From assembly GCA_900491605.1 (NCBI GenBank), contig UESW01003880.1, positions 663,687-727,686 on the forward strand: 64,000 bases of DNA. The letters run 5' to 3'. The stretch comes from Calamus simplicifolius (lineage: Eukaryota; Streptophyta; Magnoliopsida; Arecales; Arecaceae). Positions 12,790-23,861 of this stretch are shown in pieces. How positions within the stretch are numbered: position 1 is the stretch's first letter; the number at the start of each line of letters is the position of its first letter. The position numbers and the translations under genes were made by a program. The notes beneath the pieces are model-generated. The model saw only the letters and a program-made list of their open reading frames with translations, had not been told where the DNA came from and made no database searches.

Positions 12790-13858
12790 ATATGATAGAA
12801 TACCTAGATAAATAATATATGGATTTTAGAAAGACAAGAAGTTACTAAAAGGTACATAGAATTGATAAAAGATATATATGATAGAGCAATAACTATTGTT
12901 AAAATAACAATAGGAGAAACTAGTGAGTTTTTAATTACTATAGGTTTACATCAAGGATTGCCTTAAGTTCGTATCTTTTTGTATTAGTTATGGATGAATT
13001 AATCAAACATATTCAAAATGATATCTCATGGTGTATGTTATTTGCAGATGTTATAGTGTTGATTGATGAAACTAAATCTGGAATAAATATTAAGCTAGAG
13101 ATTTGGAGAGAGACTTTAGAATTTAATATTTTAAGATTAGTAGAACTAAACTGAATACATAAAATGTAACTTTAGTGGGAGTAGAAATACAAATGAAGAA
13201 ACAATGAGATTGCAAGCCAGAGATATTAAGGAGTAAAAAATTAGGTATTTGGGATCAATTATCCAGCAAGAAGGTGAAATAGGTGAAGATGCGAATTATA
13301 AAGTTAAAGTAGGATAGATTAAGTGAAGGAGTGCTTCAGAAGTATTATACGATCAATGCATCATATTCAAATTTTAAAAAAATTCTATAAAATCGCTATT
13401 AGGCCAGCTATGCTATATGGAACAGAGTGTTGGGCAATATTGAAATAACATGTGAATAAATTAAGTGTAATAGAAATGCATATGTTAAGATGGATATGTG
13501 ATAAAACTTTAAAAGATAGGATTAGAAATAAACATATAAGAGAAATGATAGGACTAGCCCCAATTGAAGATAAAATGAGAGAAAATCGATTGTTGTGGTT
13601 TGGACATATATAACATAGACCTTTATATGCTTCAATTAGAAATAGTGATCTCTTAACAATCCATGGTAAGGATAGAGGTAGAGGTAGACTAAACTAACAT
13701 GAATAAAAATAATAAAAAAGATATAATATTTATAATTTGAATATCGATTTGGTCTTGAATAGAGCAGAATGGAGGAAGAAGATTCATGTAGCCGACCCCA
13801 TGTAGTTGGAAAAAGGCTTAGATGAGTTGAGTTGAGTTGTATTCTTTTGATAGTCCAT

Positions 13859-16800
13859 GTCAAGTAATTTTAGCTATCCAATTAAGCATTTGTCAATAAA
13901 ATTGAAAGAAATGTGTTCCAAACTAACCCTAATCAAAGAAAGAAGTAAATATATCATCGATATGGAACTAGAAGAAAGTGGAACATGTTCAACCTATGCC
14001 ATGAGAATAAATCTTAAGAGAGAGTTCATTGACGGTAATGTTAGATATAGTATTTTTAGTGATAATATTTAACATGCTTTGATAATTTTAAATTATTATA
14101 AACTATGAATTTGATATCATATGAAAGAAGGGTATTTGATATTACACAATACCATATTATGCTCTTAACTTTTTCTACACTCTTTTATCCTCTCTTATCT
14201 TTCCATGTCCTCTCTGCCAAAACTCACACTCACAGCATATATATAATATAATATAATATATAATATAATATATATATATATTATCAAATATGGTATTCTT
14301 ACATTATTTTTGATTATCTAATTATCAAGTGTATTATATTATTGCAATCAAATGCCCTTGAACTATAAAAGAAAAAAATACTTAAGTTATCAACATTTAT
14401 AACAATAATTACTAATATTATTGAATAAGTAAATAATTTTATGCAACTATCAGCATGTTAACAATTCCCTTCTGTCAAGTTATCAGTGATGGAAATTTTT
14501 GCAAATGAAAGAAGACATCCGTTGAGTTTGTCAACCAGGCTAGTTGCCGTCCGCCAGAGAAACAGCTGTCACAGTTTGTCCATCCTCCAATCAGTCAGGA
14601 GCTCTGAAGGACTTTTGGGGTTTAAGACAGTGACTTGCGAAGCAAATCTTGCCCTTTGGGTCTGCCATAAAATAAAATAAAATAAAAAATCTTCGGCAGC
14701 TTCTGCAATTGACTCCAAGTCTACCTCCAACTACATCAATCGAAACTGAAGGCAGACACCGAGAACCAGCTGCAAGGAAAGGGGGAGCAAAGACCCAGGG
14801 AGCCTAGTGACCTTGACTTGGAGACTTTGCATTTTGGAGAGAATCTTTGAGGCAATGTTTATAGTAAAAATATTATTTATGGATAAATGTATGGAATAGA
14901 GTTTGTTTTAGTTATTCTAAAAATATTTCTTGATTATCCATTGATAATATCAAATGCAAAAAGGTAAATTCATAGGATAATTTTTTTTACTCTTATTTGA
15001 AGGAATAACCAGCTATTTCTGTATTTTCTAGAGAATAATTGAGGATATCCCATAGTTTAACCATAAAATATCCCTTTGATTAATTTTATTCCCACTATCC
15101 TAAATTTTTAAAAATAAAAAAAAATATTCAAGAGATATTCTTCTTATCTTCTATTTTAAATACTACTGAAAGATGAGGGCCATATCAAATAGGATAAAAT
15201 CTAAACTAGAAACGGCAGTATCTTGACTCACTGTCGTGCTATGATGATGTCCACTAGTTAGCATTACGGAACCATGGAATACAATCGTTCAGCATCAATG
15301 ATAAATTAATAGACCAAGTCTAGGGAAATTAAGAACGGTGGATGGAAGACTCAGTCTAGTCATTCGAGTAGTCTATTCGTATGTGGATTTGAACTGTGGC
15401 CATCCATCCATTCATCCACTAATTGTGGCGTTGAGGAAGCTAAGTGAGGCCAGGCATTCAAATAGACCGCAAGATGAGGAGGGACGCCATCTGCCTGCGA
15501 GCAGATATTATTTGAGATTGGTGATGACTGAGGATATATATTTGGAATAGCAGTTAGCTTCAACTACTGTGAAAAAGTCATTTAATATATTTCCATAATC
15601 AATCCAAATAAAGCCTAAATCATAAAATTGATCAAAACTATGATTTTGATTTGGTTTGTACTGATTTTTTTCACCCTTAATTTGATTTCGGTTTAAAAAT
15701 TTTGAAACTAAAAGGCTCATCCATTTTGGTTTAAAAATTTGATTTCGGTTTAAAAATTGTATAGTTTATATTAAGTTAAAACTAAGGTATTATAGGTAAA
15801 TGTAAATAATTAAGTTACATAAGAGTTATATTTTTTTCTTGTAAACAAATGAGTTACCATTTAACTTTATAAAGTTTACTATAAGAATCGATCTCTTAAT
15901 CATGTTAAGCAAGTATAGGCAAATCGATAAACTGAACTAAAACTAAAGTAAATTTTGTAGCTCAGTTTGATTTGATTTCAATTTGATTTTAGTTTTAATA
16001 AATCGATTCAAATTTGGTTTGGTCTTAAAAGTATTTCCAAACCAATCCGTTTGATCTGTATATGCTTTTATCTTTGCATACCTAAGACCTATCTAATGAA
16101 TAGCTTATGAGAAATTGAATATATACTCATATGAGTGCTCATGACGCATTGTTTATATGCTGAGGCAACTTGAAATTTAAAAGAAGGAAATAAAGCTATG
16201 TTTTAGGCTTTGTAAGGCGTGCAGCAGCTTCTAGAGGGTAGAAAGGCTGGCTGGTCGTGTTCTGGTCGTTGCCTGATGAGAGAAAAATCAAACTTTGAAG
16301 GGGATTCCATGGAATGATCGTTGGAGACTGCAGCTGGCTTTGGCCACTTACAAATTCCAGTCTACAAGTCTCCCAGGAAGCCAGTTTTTTGCCGGTCTGG
16401 GTCTTGTTTCTTCCAAGTTCCAACATTCAGAATTAATGGAGTAATTGATTGGGTCCAGTCTATGATGGAATGCAATTTGGAAGGATGTTTGCATTAAGTC
16501 TCCTCTTTCTCTTGACTAAAATTAACATCTAGTAATTTGTAAAAACAATTAACTCAATTTGTAATGGATTAGTTATTTAGTTACTTCTTATTTGCCTAGT
16601 ATATATTGATCACTTCCTTTAGCCATATGTCTAAATAGAGGATTTCTTCTTACTTTGATATGTATAAATGAAGCCTTACCTAGTTTAATTTGGATCGAAT
16701 AAAACAAGATCGATGATCGAATCAGTAACAAGAATTATAACTAAATCTCTGAATTATGTACACATTATCAAACAAGGCAGCTCTTATTGGACTGTGTGAT

Positions 16801-17021
16801 CCTGGAGAACATAAATAGCAAAGCTAGTAGGTGCAATATCTTCAACATGGTGCTTGTTTCAGTGAGCAATGCATACTAATCAGTCATGCAAACATGTTTT
16901 TAATTAGTTTCTCTTTGAATCCATTGACACATAGAGAATAAAGATATAAAATCTCTAGATGATGTTAAATATATAGCTTCAGGAATCAATTTTTCCTATG
17001 CTCAACTGTCAAACTACCATG
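13859..17021. other. AT-rich intergenic DNA, no gene seen
   Basis: Nothing coding was recognised. A short TATAATATA-rich microsatellite lies at about 14238-14282. Duplicated pieces of the phrase TTTGGTTTAAAAATTTGATTTCGG occur near 15670-15760, suggesting a small local duplication. Open frames of 60-75 codons here have no domain signature. Confidence 0.55.
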
Positions 17022-17026
17022 GAACT
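17022..17026. repeat. TSD of non-autonomous gypsy-type element (left)
   Basis: GAACT at 17022-17026 is matched by GAACT at 21761-21765 immediately outside the right LTR. Five bases is the usual LTR-retrotransposon duplication length. Confidence 0.8.
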
Positions 17027-17333
17027 TGTTGGCACCAGATCATCATCCTCAAACGTCGGCGAGCGTCCGATCGCCTCCTCCAGTGAGCCCGGGATCCTCC
17101 GGTGAGCTCCTTGCACCTGCAGGCCTGCAAACAAGTCCCAGGGGCCGAAGATTCCGGTGGGGACCCTCCGACGCTTAAGTAAATGCTCTGGGCAACAGCT
17201 GTGAGCTTGAGGAAGCTCGAAAGAGAGAAGAAAAAAGAGGCTTAGAGTCGTGCTCTCTGTGAGCAAGAATGATCGTTAAGAGTATTGTTGTGGTTCTTCG
17301 AAGAGTTACCTGGTCGGGGGTCCCTCTTACCCA

Positions 17334-17341
17334 TTTTATAG
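17334..17341 (-). promoter_or_regulatory. LTR TATA box (left copy)
   Basis: Plus-strand TTTTATAG reads CTATAAAA on the minus strand, followed by TGGGTAAGAGGGACC. The same motif stands at 21199-21206 in the other LTR. Its position inside the LTR and ahead of the conserved R/U5-like block fits a retrotransposon core promoter. Confidence 0.6.
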
Positions 17342-17599
17342 ATGCTTAGAGTTTGTCTGGTTTGAGTGGTTGAAGCTCCATAATGATGCTCCATGTGATG
17401 TGTCAGGCTGCAGGCCGTGTCCCGTCAGAGTAGGTGCTGCAGCTGGTTGGCAGGTGCTATTTTAGTTTGAACAGCTGTCGTAGGCTGTTGTAGGGCGTGG
17501 CCGACTGTTACGGTGCTTGTCAGACGTGTCCCCCACGTTACCTTTTTGGTTGTTTGTCCCTCGTGGAGCATTGATTATAGTATGCTTGTATGGCGCTAT

Positions 17600-18015
17600 T
17601 CACGGCCGAGGGGAAGAGCCGAGGCCAAGGGGAGCTCGATGCTGGGAGCCGAGGCCGAGGCTGAGGGGAGCTCGATGCTGGGAGCCGAGGCCAATGCCGA
17701 GGCGGAAGCTCGAGGCCGAGGCGGAGGTGCGAGGCCGAGGCCGTGCAAGGTCGAGGCCGAGGCGGAGGCTCGAGGCGAAGGCTCGAGGCCGAAACCGAGG
17801 CGGAGGCATGAGGCCGAGGCCGAGGCGGAGGCTCAAAGCCGAGACCGAGGTGGAGACGCAAGGCCGAGGCCAAGGCGGAGGCTCGAGGCGAAGGCTCGAG
17901 GCCGAGGCGAAGGCGCGAGGTCGAGGCCGAGGCCGACTGGGGCCGAGGCTGACTGGGAGACCGAAGGGACCTCGGAGGCCGACGGGACCTCAGAGGCCGA
18001 AGTCACCCTTCGCGG
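17600..18015. repeat. GGCCGA / GAGGCCGAGGC degenerate tandem array
   Basis: Units of 6-12 bp (GAGGCC, GAGGCT, GGCCGA) repeat for about 400 bp, giving open frames of up to 317 codons in several phases that encode low-complexity Arg/Glu/Ala/Pro. Related arrays recur at 19145-19300, 20095-20350 and 21480-21680. The open frames are a by-product of the array and not genes. Confidence 0.85.
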
Positions 18016-18399
18016 GATCGAGATGGGCTCCATTAGTTTCTTTCACGGTTTACTCTAACGGCATTGGATCAGCCACATCAGATGCCCCCTCGTCCCTGAA
18101 ACGAAGCAGCCCACCCCAGCAAGGTGAAAGGGGTGTCACCTCCCAAGTGGTTGATCCCCACCTGCTACCAACTGCTGACGGGCACGTGTCCTTGGGCGCG
18201 GCGATAATTTTGTGCGGACGATCTGGGGGATACGATGGGGGGCCTCTGTCGTCCGCTCGTTGGCTAGCTGAGGGTAGCCAACAATCCTCTCTCGACGCAG
18301 AGTCTGGAAGTGGATATCCGTCATCTATGAGTTGGAGAGTTGACTTTGGGTCGTCAACTTCTGACATGAAGTTTGGATGTGGGTGCCGTCAATACGCCG

Positions 18400-18565
18400 C
18401 TGAGGAAGAGAGAGCCGATGAGGCCGCAATGATGCCGCTGAGGCAGAGACAGCCGTTGAAGCTGCAATGATGCCGCTGGGGCAGAGAGAGCTGATAAGGC
18501 TGCAATAATGCCGCGGAGGCAGAGATAAAGCTGTTGAGGCTAAAATAAAATTGCCAAAGCAGAAA
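18400..18565. repeat. GCTGAGGCAGAGA-type degenerate repeat in internal region
   Basis: Repeated short phrases such as GATGCCGCTGAGGCAGAGA, GCCGTTGAAGCTGCAATGAT and GCCGCGGAGGCAGAGATA succeed each other at roughly 40-bp spacing. A related patch lies at 19480-19560. No coding function seen. Confidence 0.55.
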
Positions 18566-19738
18566 TAGAGCCGTGGGGGCTGAAATAAAATTGCCTCGAG
18601 TGTTTGTGCTGGTCCGAAAGGTGACTCGAGCGGGTACGGGCTGTTAGGGATTTGAACCGACTCGGGGCATATGCTAGCCAGACCGAGTGGTGTCCCATTA
18701 GCTGTGATGCCATCGAGCTCCTTCGGAACCGCCTCGGGGGTTTCGTGGCCGGCCCGAGGGGTGACTCGAGGTCGCTGGAACCATAGGTCTTGAACCGCAA
18801 CGGGGGTTTCGCGGCCGGCCCGGGGGTGACCTTATGATCATAGGACCGTCGAGAGCCTTTTGAATGGTTGGTTGTCAGGTTTTCTGTAATGCATTCAGAC
18901 ACTAATAAAAGGAAACTTTCTCAAAGTGTAGTGTACTTAGTTTTTGTGTAGCTGTTTGCCTCTTGCATCGTGTTTGGTGTCGAGATGGCCTCGGGCTTGA
19001 GTGCCGATGGTACATTGGGTTTTGAGTGCCGACATGAGTCGGGCTTTTGGATCTGGTGGTACATCGGTCTTCGGTGCCGATGGTACATGTCCAAAGCCGA
19101 GTGCCGAGGGGCTGAGGCGTCCGCCAAAAGAGAGGAGATGGGGGTCGAGCGCAGTGGGAGCTTGGTGCCGAAGCCGAGGCAGAGGCTCGAGGCCGAGGAC
19201 GAGGCGGAAGCTTGAGACCGAGGGGGTGCCAGGTCCGAAGCTGAGGGCGAGGGGACCCCAAAGAGCGAAGGGACTTTGGAGGCCGAGGGGACCTTGAAGG
19301 CTGAAGTCACCCTTCGCGTCCGCCCTTTCATGTCAACTTCAACTGTGAGCTGGGGAGTTGGCCTCTCCCAACTGTGAGTTGTCTTGGGGCTTCTTGATGG
19401 CTGAAAGTAACCAGCAATATGTTGCAAATGTATAATGTAAACAAAGGTATTACCCGATTGGCCATTGGCCGCGGATACAGAGTTGAAGCCGCTGAGGCTG
19501 AAATGGAGCCGTTGAGGCTGTGACGAAGCCGCTGAGGCAAAGTTGAGGCCGTCGAGAGCCTTTTGAACCCTGGAGGGTGACCCGAGAGTCGCTGGGATGG
19601 GACCATGCTCAGGAGCCTTTAACCCAGGAGGGTGACCTGAGAGTTGAGAGTCGTCAGGTGCCTTTGGTGCTGAGCTGGCCTCGGGCTTGCTGATGGTACA
19701 TCGGGCTTTGATTGCCGACCGGAGTCGGACTTGAGTGT

Positions 19739-19910
19739 CGATGGTACATCAGGCTTTCTAGATCCGCTGGTACACCGGTCTTTGATGCCGATGGTACATC
19801 GGGCTTTCTGAATCCGGTGGTACACTGGTCTTCGATGCCGATGGTACATCGGGCTTTCTGGATCCGATGGTATACCGGTCTTCGGTGCCGATGGTACATC
19901 GGGCTTTTGA
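19739..19910. repeat. 50-bp tandem repeat, about 3.4 copies
   Basis: Three full 50-bp copies start at about 19739, 19789 and 19839, each beginning GATGGTACATC and containing GGTCTT followed by GATGCC or GGTGCC. A partial copy follows. Related single units occur at about 19004 and 19080, so the array probably expanded from an internal phrase of this element. Confidence 0.85.
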
Positions 19911-20094
19911 TATGCTAACGCGAGGTTGGTTTGAATGTCGATGCAGAGTCGGTCTTCCCTGCATGCCATTTTTAAGTATCAATGAAAGAAATACTGTCTT
20001 AAGTGCAGCGTACTTAGCTCTTGCGGCACCCCTGTTTTCCTTCAGCTGATTTGGATACTTCAGTCTGCTGGTGGTCTGCCCCCTAGGGAAATAG

Positions 20095-20350
20095 GCCAAG
20101 GGGCTGAGGTTGAGGCCGAGGGGAAAGTCCGAGGCCGAGTGTTGCGGGAGCCGAGGCCGAGGCCGGTTGGAGCCAAGGCCGACTGGGCCGAGGCCGACTG
20201 AAGGCGAGGCCGACTGGGGCCGAGGCCGACTGGAAGAGCCGAGGCCGACTGGGGCCGAGGTCGACTGAGGCCAAGGCCAACTGAAGGCGAGGCCGACTGG
20301 GAGACCGAAGGGACCTCAGAGGCCGAAGGGACCTCGGAGGCCGGCTGGGG
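20095..20350. repeat. GGCCGA degenerate array in internal region
   Basis: Units such as GAGGCCGACTGGGGCC and GGCCGAGGCCGACTG repeat for about 250 bp. They resemble the arrays inside both LTRs, which suggests exchange between LTR and internal arrays. Confidence 0.8.
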
Positions 20351-20872
20351 CCGACTTCTTCCTCTCTTTGCGGTGCCTTGTGTAGACATCTTCACGCTTC
20401 CCTTGACTGGCAGCCAGTAGTCCTCTTCCGATGCGGAGCCCAAAAGCGGATGCCCATCAACTATAAGTTGGAGAGTCGATTTCTGCTGACTGTGAGTTGA
20501 CTTTGGGTCTTCTTTTGTCATGAAATTTGGATGTGGGCTTAGAGGGGCTCTTTACTGATAGCTTGAGCCTGCTCTTGCTGATGAGCCTCAGAGAAATATG
20601 ACGGTGGTGAGTCTCTCGCTGGGTAGATCTCTCACCATATGGATGGTGGATGGCTTGAGCAGCAAAGAGTGAGGGTGGCATGATGCTTCGCCTGAATGGC
20701 CCGAGATAGTGGTGACGATGGAGTAGAGACCAACCTCCTGCTGCTCAACTCATTTGAGGGTGCCCCCTAGCGTAACTGGTGAAAGCTTCCCGAATTCTTG
20801 TCATCACCATCTTCACGATCTACCATTTTGATAAAAAGGGGATAAGGATATGCAAACCAGCATCACTGACCC

Positions 20873-20893
20873 CCCCTTCCTAGTGCACCAATC
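20873..20893 (-). promoter_or_regulatory. candidate primer-binding site
   Basis: On the minus strand the LTR ends CAACA and is followed directly by GATTGGTGCACTAGGAAGG. Position next to the LTR fits a minus-strand-DNA primer-binding site. I cannot name the complementary tRNA with confidence. Confidence 0.5.
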
Positions 20894-21760
20894 TGTTGTT
20901 GCTAGATCACTGTCCTCAAACATCGGCGAGCGTCCGGTCGCCTCCTCCAGCAAGCCCGGGATCCGGCGAGCTCCTTGCGCCTGTAGGCCTGCAAACAAGT
21001 CCCGAGGGCCGAAGATTCCGGCGGAAACCCTCCGACGCTCAAGTCAGTGCTCTGCGCAACAATCGTGAGCTTGAGGAAGCTCGAAAGAGAGAAGAAGAGA
21101 GAGGCTTAGAGTCGTGCTCTCTGTGAGCAAGAATGAGCGTTTAAGAGTATTGTTGTGGTTCTTCGGAGAGTTACCTGGTCGGAGGTCCCTCTTACCCATT
21201 TTATAGATGCTTAGAGTTTGTCTGGTTTGAATGGTTGAAGCTCCATTACGATGCTCTACGTGATGTGTCAGGCTGCAGGCCGTGTCCCATCAGAGTAGGT
21301 GGCTGTAGCTGGTTGGCATGTGCTATTTTAGTTTGGACAGCTCTCGCAGGCTGCTGCAGGGCGTGGCCGACTGTTATGGCGCTTGTCAGACATGTCCCCC
21401 ACGTCACCTTTTTGGTTGTATGTCCCTCGTGGAGCATTGATTACAGTGTGCTTGCATGGCACTATTCACGACTAAGGGGAAGAGCCGAGGCCAAGGGGAA
21501 CTCAATGCTGGGAGCCGAGGCCGACGCCGAGGCAGAGGCTCGAGGCAGAGGCGCGAGGCGGAGGCTCGAGGCCGAGGTGGAGACTCGAGGCTGAGACCGA
21601 GGTGGAGGCGCAAGGTCGAGGCCAAGGCCGACTAGGAGACCGAAGGGACCTCGAAGGCCGACGGAACCTCGGAGGCTGAAGTCACCCTTCGCAGGACCGA
21701 GACGGGGCTCCGTCAATTTTCTTCACAGTTTACTCTAACGGCGTTAGATCAACCACATTA
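20894..21760 (-). repeat. LTR (right in window)
   Basis: 867 bp, the 5' LTR in the element's own orientation. It starts TGTTGTTGCTAGATCA on the plus strand and ends CCACATTA, where the other copy has CCACATCA, so the canonical CA terminus has mutated. It is shorter than its partner because it has fewer GGCCGA-type units. Confidence 0.8.
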
Positions 21761-21765
21761 GAACT

Positions 21766-23740
21766 TGTGAGTAGTAATAACAAAATTGTCCATGTAATAC
21801 TAAATTAATGGGGTCGTAGACTATGGTAATTAAGTATCATGCCATTGCACATCTACTTCCATTTGAGGTGGAGTTCTTAAAAGGCAGTGAATAATGTTAA
21901 TAGTATAACCATTTTGCTCAACCTGTAAGTTTGACATGCAGTCAGGTGTGGAACCAACTTTTTTTTATTATTATTATTTTCTTTTATCCTTTTCTTACGT
22001 GAAGAAGGATTTGCAAACGAAGTATGCTCATCATTTGCTGATACTATGAAATGTGGTCAAGGTATGATTCAAACTTAATTCACTATTTTTCATCAATCAA
22101 TGCTGATTTAAGCCTCACATGGGATTACTGTGGATGATATAACTTTTAATCTGTGGAATTTTGAACAAGAGTTTTTCTCTAGTAGAGCTTTTAATTAATA
22201 AAAGTTTTTCTCTAGAATGCTTACCTGTGGACTCAGCTACAGTGGCTGAGTGTCATTATTCTTTCCTTGCTTATTTCTGGCAGCAGAGAAAGCCCCCAAC
22301 CTGATTCAAATTTCTAGACCCTTGCCCTACTGCAGGCTTCAAAACAAGCAAACAAGGTGTCACAATTTAGATTTCTTCCTTTCCTAACCAGTCGCCAAGG
22401 GACTCTCATATCAAGATTGTCTCTCTGTATGAAATAATTGATGTTTATTGATATATATATGTGCCTATATGCATTATTAGATGTTCTTGAGTCAAATAAT
22501 ATGACTTAAGGATTGGATTAAGGTTGCTTCTAACAAGAAGCTTTGCTAGTTTAGGAAGCATATTTGCTTGAACGTTTAAGTTGAGCTAACCAGCTCAAAT
22601 TTTTATAGAGTGTCCCCTCCATTGTGTACACTTATCTATGTTTTCATTATCTTAATTAAAAATGAATGAATTGGAATCCTTGACACCTCCTTTCAAAAAG
22701 AGTTCTTTAGACTACATTTGATTTTTGAGAATTTTTTGTTTTTATTTTTGAAAACCATTTTTATTTTTTGACCTCTAAAAAATATTTAGTAAGTAAAAAT
22801 AAAAATTTTTTAATTTTATTATAAATAATATCTTTTAAAAAGGATAGGCCAAGGTTAAAGAGAATATCATCAATCTCAATGTTTTCAAATTTTTTAGCCT
22901 TTATTTTTTTTTATTTTCTTGTTTCTTTTGATGAAAAATAATGATAATTAAGCTTGGGTTAGCAGTAACATAATTGCTTCATTATAATAATATTATAAAT
23001 TTAAAACATAAAACCAACTTTTTTATATGTATATATAAGAATAATTAAGATTGAGTATACCTAACCATATATATCTCGTCCTTATTGATTCTCCTCTTTA
23101 ATTTATGCATCAATTATTTGCAGAAAATTAAAAAAACACCACGTACAGATAATTAGATTGGTCAAGAATAATATCCTCAATTAATAACTAAATTCCAGCA
23201 GTCCACAAGTGCTGCGCCCACAATATATTGGACCCTTAATTACCTTCCATTCTTAATTAAGACAACTTCCACGCTACCACATCAACCTCAATAATTCCTA
23301 CTACTACTTGTATAGACCACCACCACCACCCCAGCAAACCCTACCACCACCTTTTAGCTAGGAATCTCCTCCAAGTAAACAATCAATAGAATAATGCTAA
23401 CAGATCAGCTTTATTTAATGACCCAAACTAATCCTCCTCCTTATTCGTACTCTCAATTAATAAAAAACAATGAATGAATTATATATCTACGGTTTGAAAG
23501 GGTCAGTTCGCTGCATTAGCTTGATGGAAGGAAATTCAAGAAATATAATATATAAATACAACCAGAGAAGACGGGCCGGGGAAACTTCACGACTTGTTCC
23601 ATCTCCTATACCTCTCCCTTTCCTCCTTGGCCTGGGAGTCCAGTCGGCGACGAATTGTAGTCCGTCACCCGTCCCCAAACCGCGTGGGTTCATACGCATG
23701 GGCCCAGTAGCCATTTTCTCCTCTTCCTACTGGCCGCCAT
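21766..23740. other. intergenic DNA upstream of the NAC gene
   Basis: AT-rich sequence without a recognised gene. The last several hundred bases probably contain the NAC promoter. A TATAAATACA motif occurs near 23549, and GC content rises from about 23570. Confidence 0.5.
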
Positions 23741-23741
23741 C

Positions 23742-23762
23742 CTCTTATATATATATATATCA
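23742..23762 (+). promoter_or_regulatory. candidate TATA box of the NAC gene
   Basis: A TATATATATATAT run at about 23745-23760 lies about 100 bp before the NAC start codon, leaving a 5' UTR of about 75 bp if used. An alternative TATAAATA at about 23549 would give a longer leader. Sequence alone cannot decide. Confidence 0.4.
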
Positions 23763-23861
23763 CACGCTCAATCCTCTTCCATTAATCAATCCCAGGTAGG
23801 AAACGTATAGAGCCTCTGTAACGTTGGATACCAAGAAGCAGCAGCTGGAAGAGTACTAGAG

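Larger units (their letters stand above)
10526..13843 (+). mobile_element. RTE-clade LINE, near full length but degenerate
   Basis: Non-LTR retrotransposon of the plant RTE type, encoding an apurinic-type endonuclease and a reverse transcriptase. Order visible: 5' UTR with TTTTACGCTGGCTATCAGC (about 10550-10568); endonuclease with IICLQKTK (about 10805), DFNGYVGKQTDE (about 11133), MVHGGYGFRNRNEASVSLLD (11174 on) and SQIDFFLNRK; the RTE spacer motif WWNKKVQAAIKLKR near 11670; RT with VFINLEKAYDR near 12510-12540; a C-terminal segment near 13590; and a 3' tail CATGTAGTTGGAAAAAGG plus GATGAGTTGAGTTGAGTTG. Many stops and frameshifts make it non-coding now. A 15-bp TSD frames it. A second copy is nested at 12549-12789. 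Confidence 0.9.
17027..18080 (-). repeat. LTR (left in window), GGCCGA-array rich
   Basis: 1054 bp. On the plus strand it begins TGTTGGCACCAGATCA and ends CCACATCA. It shares long blocks with 20894-21760 (CGGCGAGCGTCCG, GTTACCTGGTCGG, CACGTTACC/CACGTCACC). The 17600-18010 part is an irregular array of GAGGCCGAGGC units. Confidence 0.8.
17027..21760 (-). mobile_element. non-autonomous Ty3/gypsy-type LTR retrotransposon (LARD-like)
   Basis: A 4.7-kb element with two direct LTRs (17027-18080 and 20894-21760), a 2.8-kb internal region without recognisable gag-pol, and the TSD GAACT. Orientation is minus. On that strand each LTR holds CTATAAAATGGG followed by the ACTTGAGCGTCGGAGGG block seen in many plant gypsy LTRs. 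The primer-binding candidate ATTGGTGCACTAGGAAGG directly follows the LTR end, and a purine-rich GACGAGGGGGC precedes the other LTR. The LTRs differ by about 190 bp, mostly in the number of GGCCGA-type units, and by many substitutions, so the insertion is not recent. The internal region has GC-rich arrays and a 50-bp tandem repeat. It would need enzymes from a partner element. Tat-lineage affinity is inferred, not proven. Confidence 0.8.

Noticed and set aside
17513..18470. Long open frames (up to 317 codons) in several phases
   Set aside because: They lie in GGCCGA-type arrays inside an LTR element, occur in overlapping frames on both strands and encode only Arg/Glu/Ala/Pro low complexity.
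19739..19910. Possible CRISPR-like array of regular repeats
   Set aside because: Units are contiguous 50-bp tandem copies without unique spacers, in plant DNA inside an LTR element.
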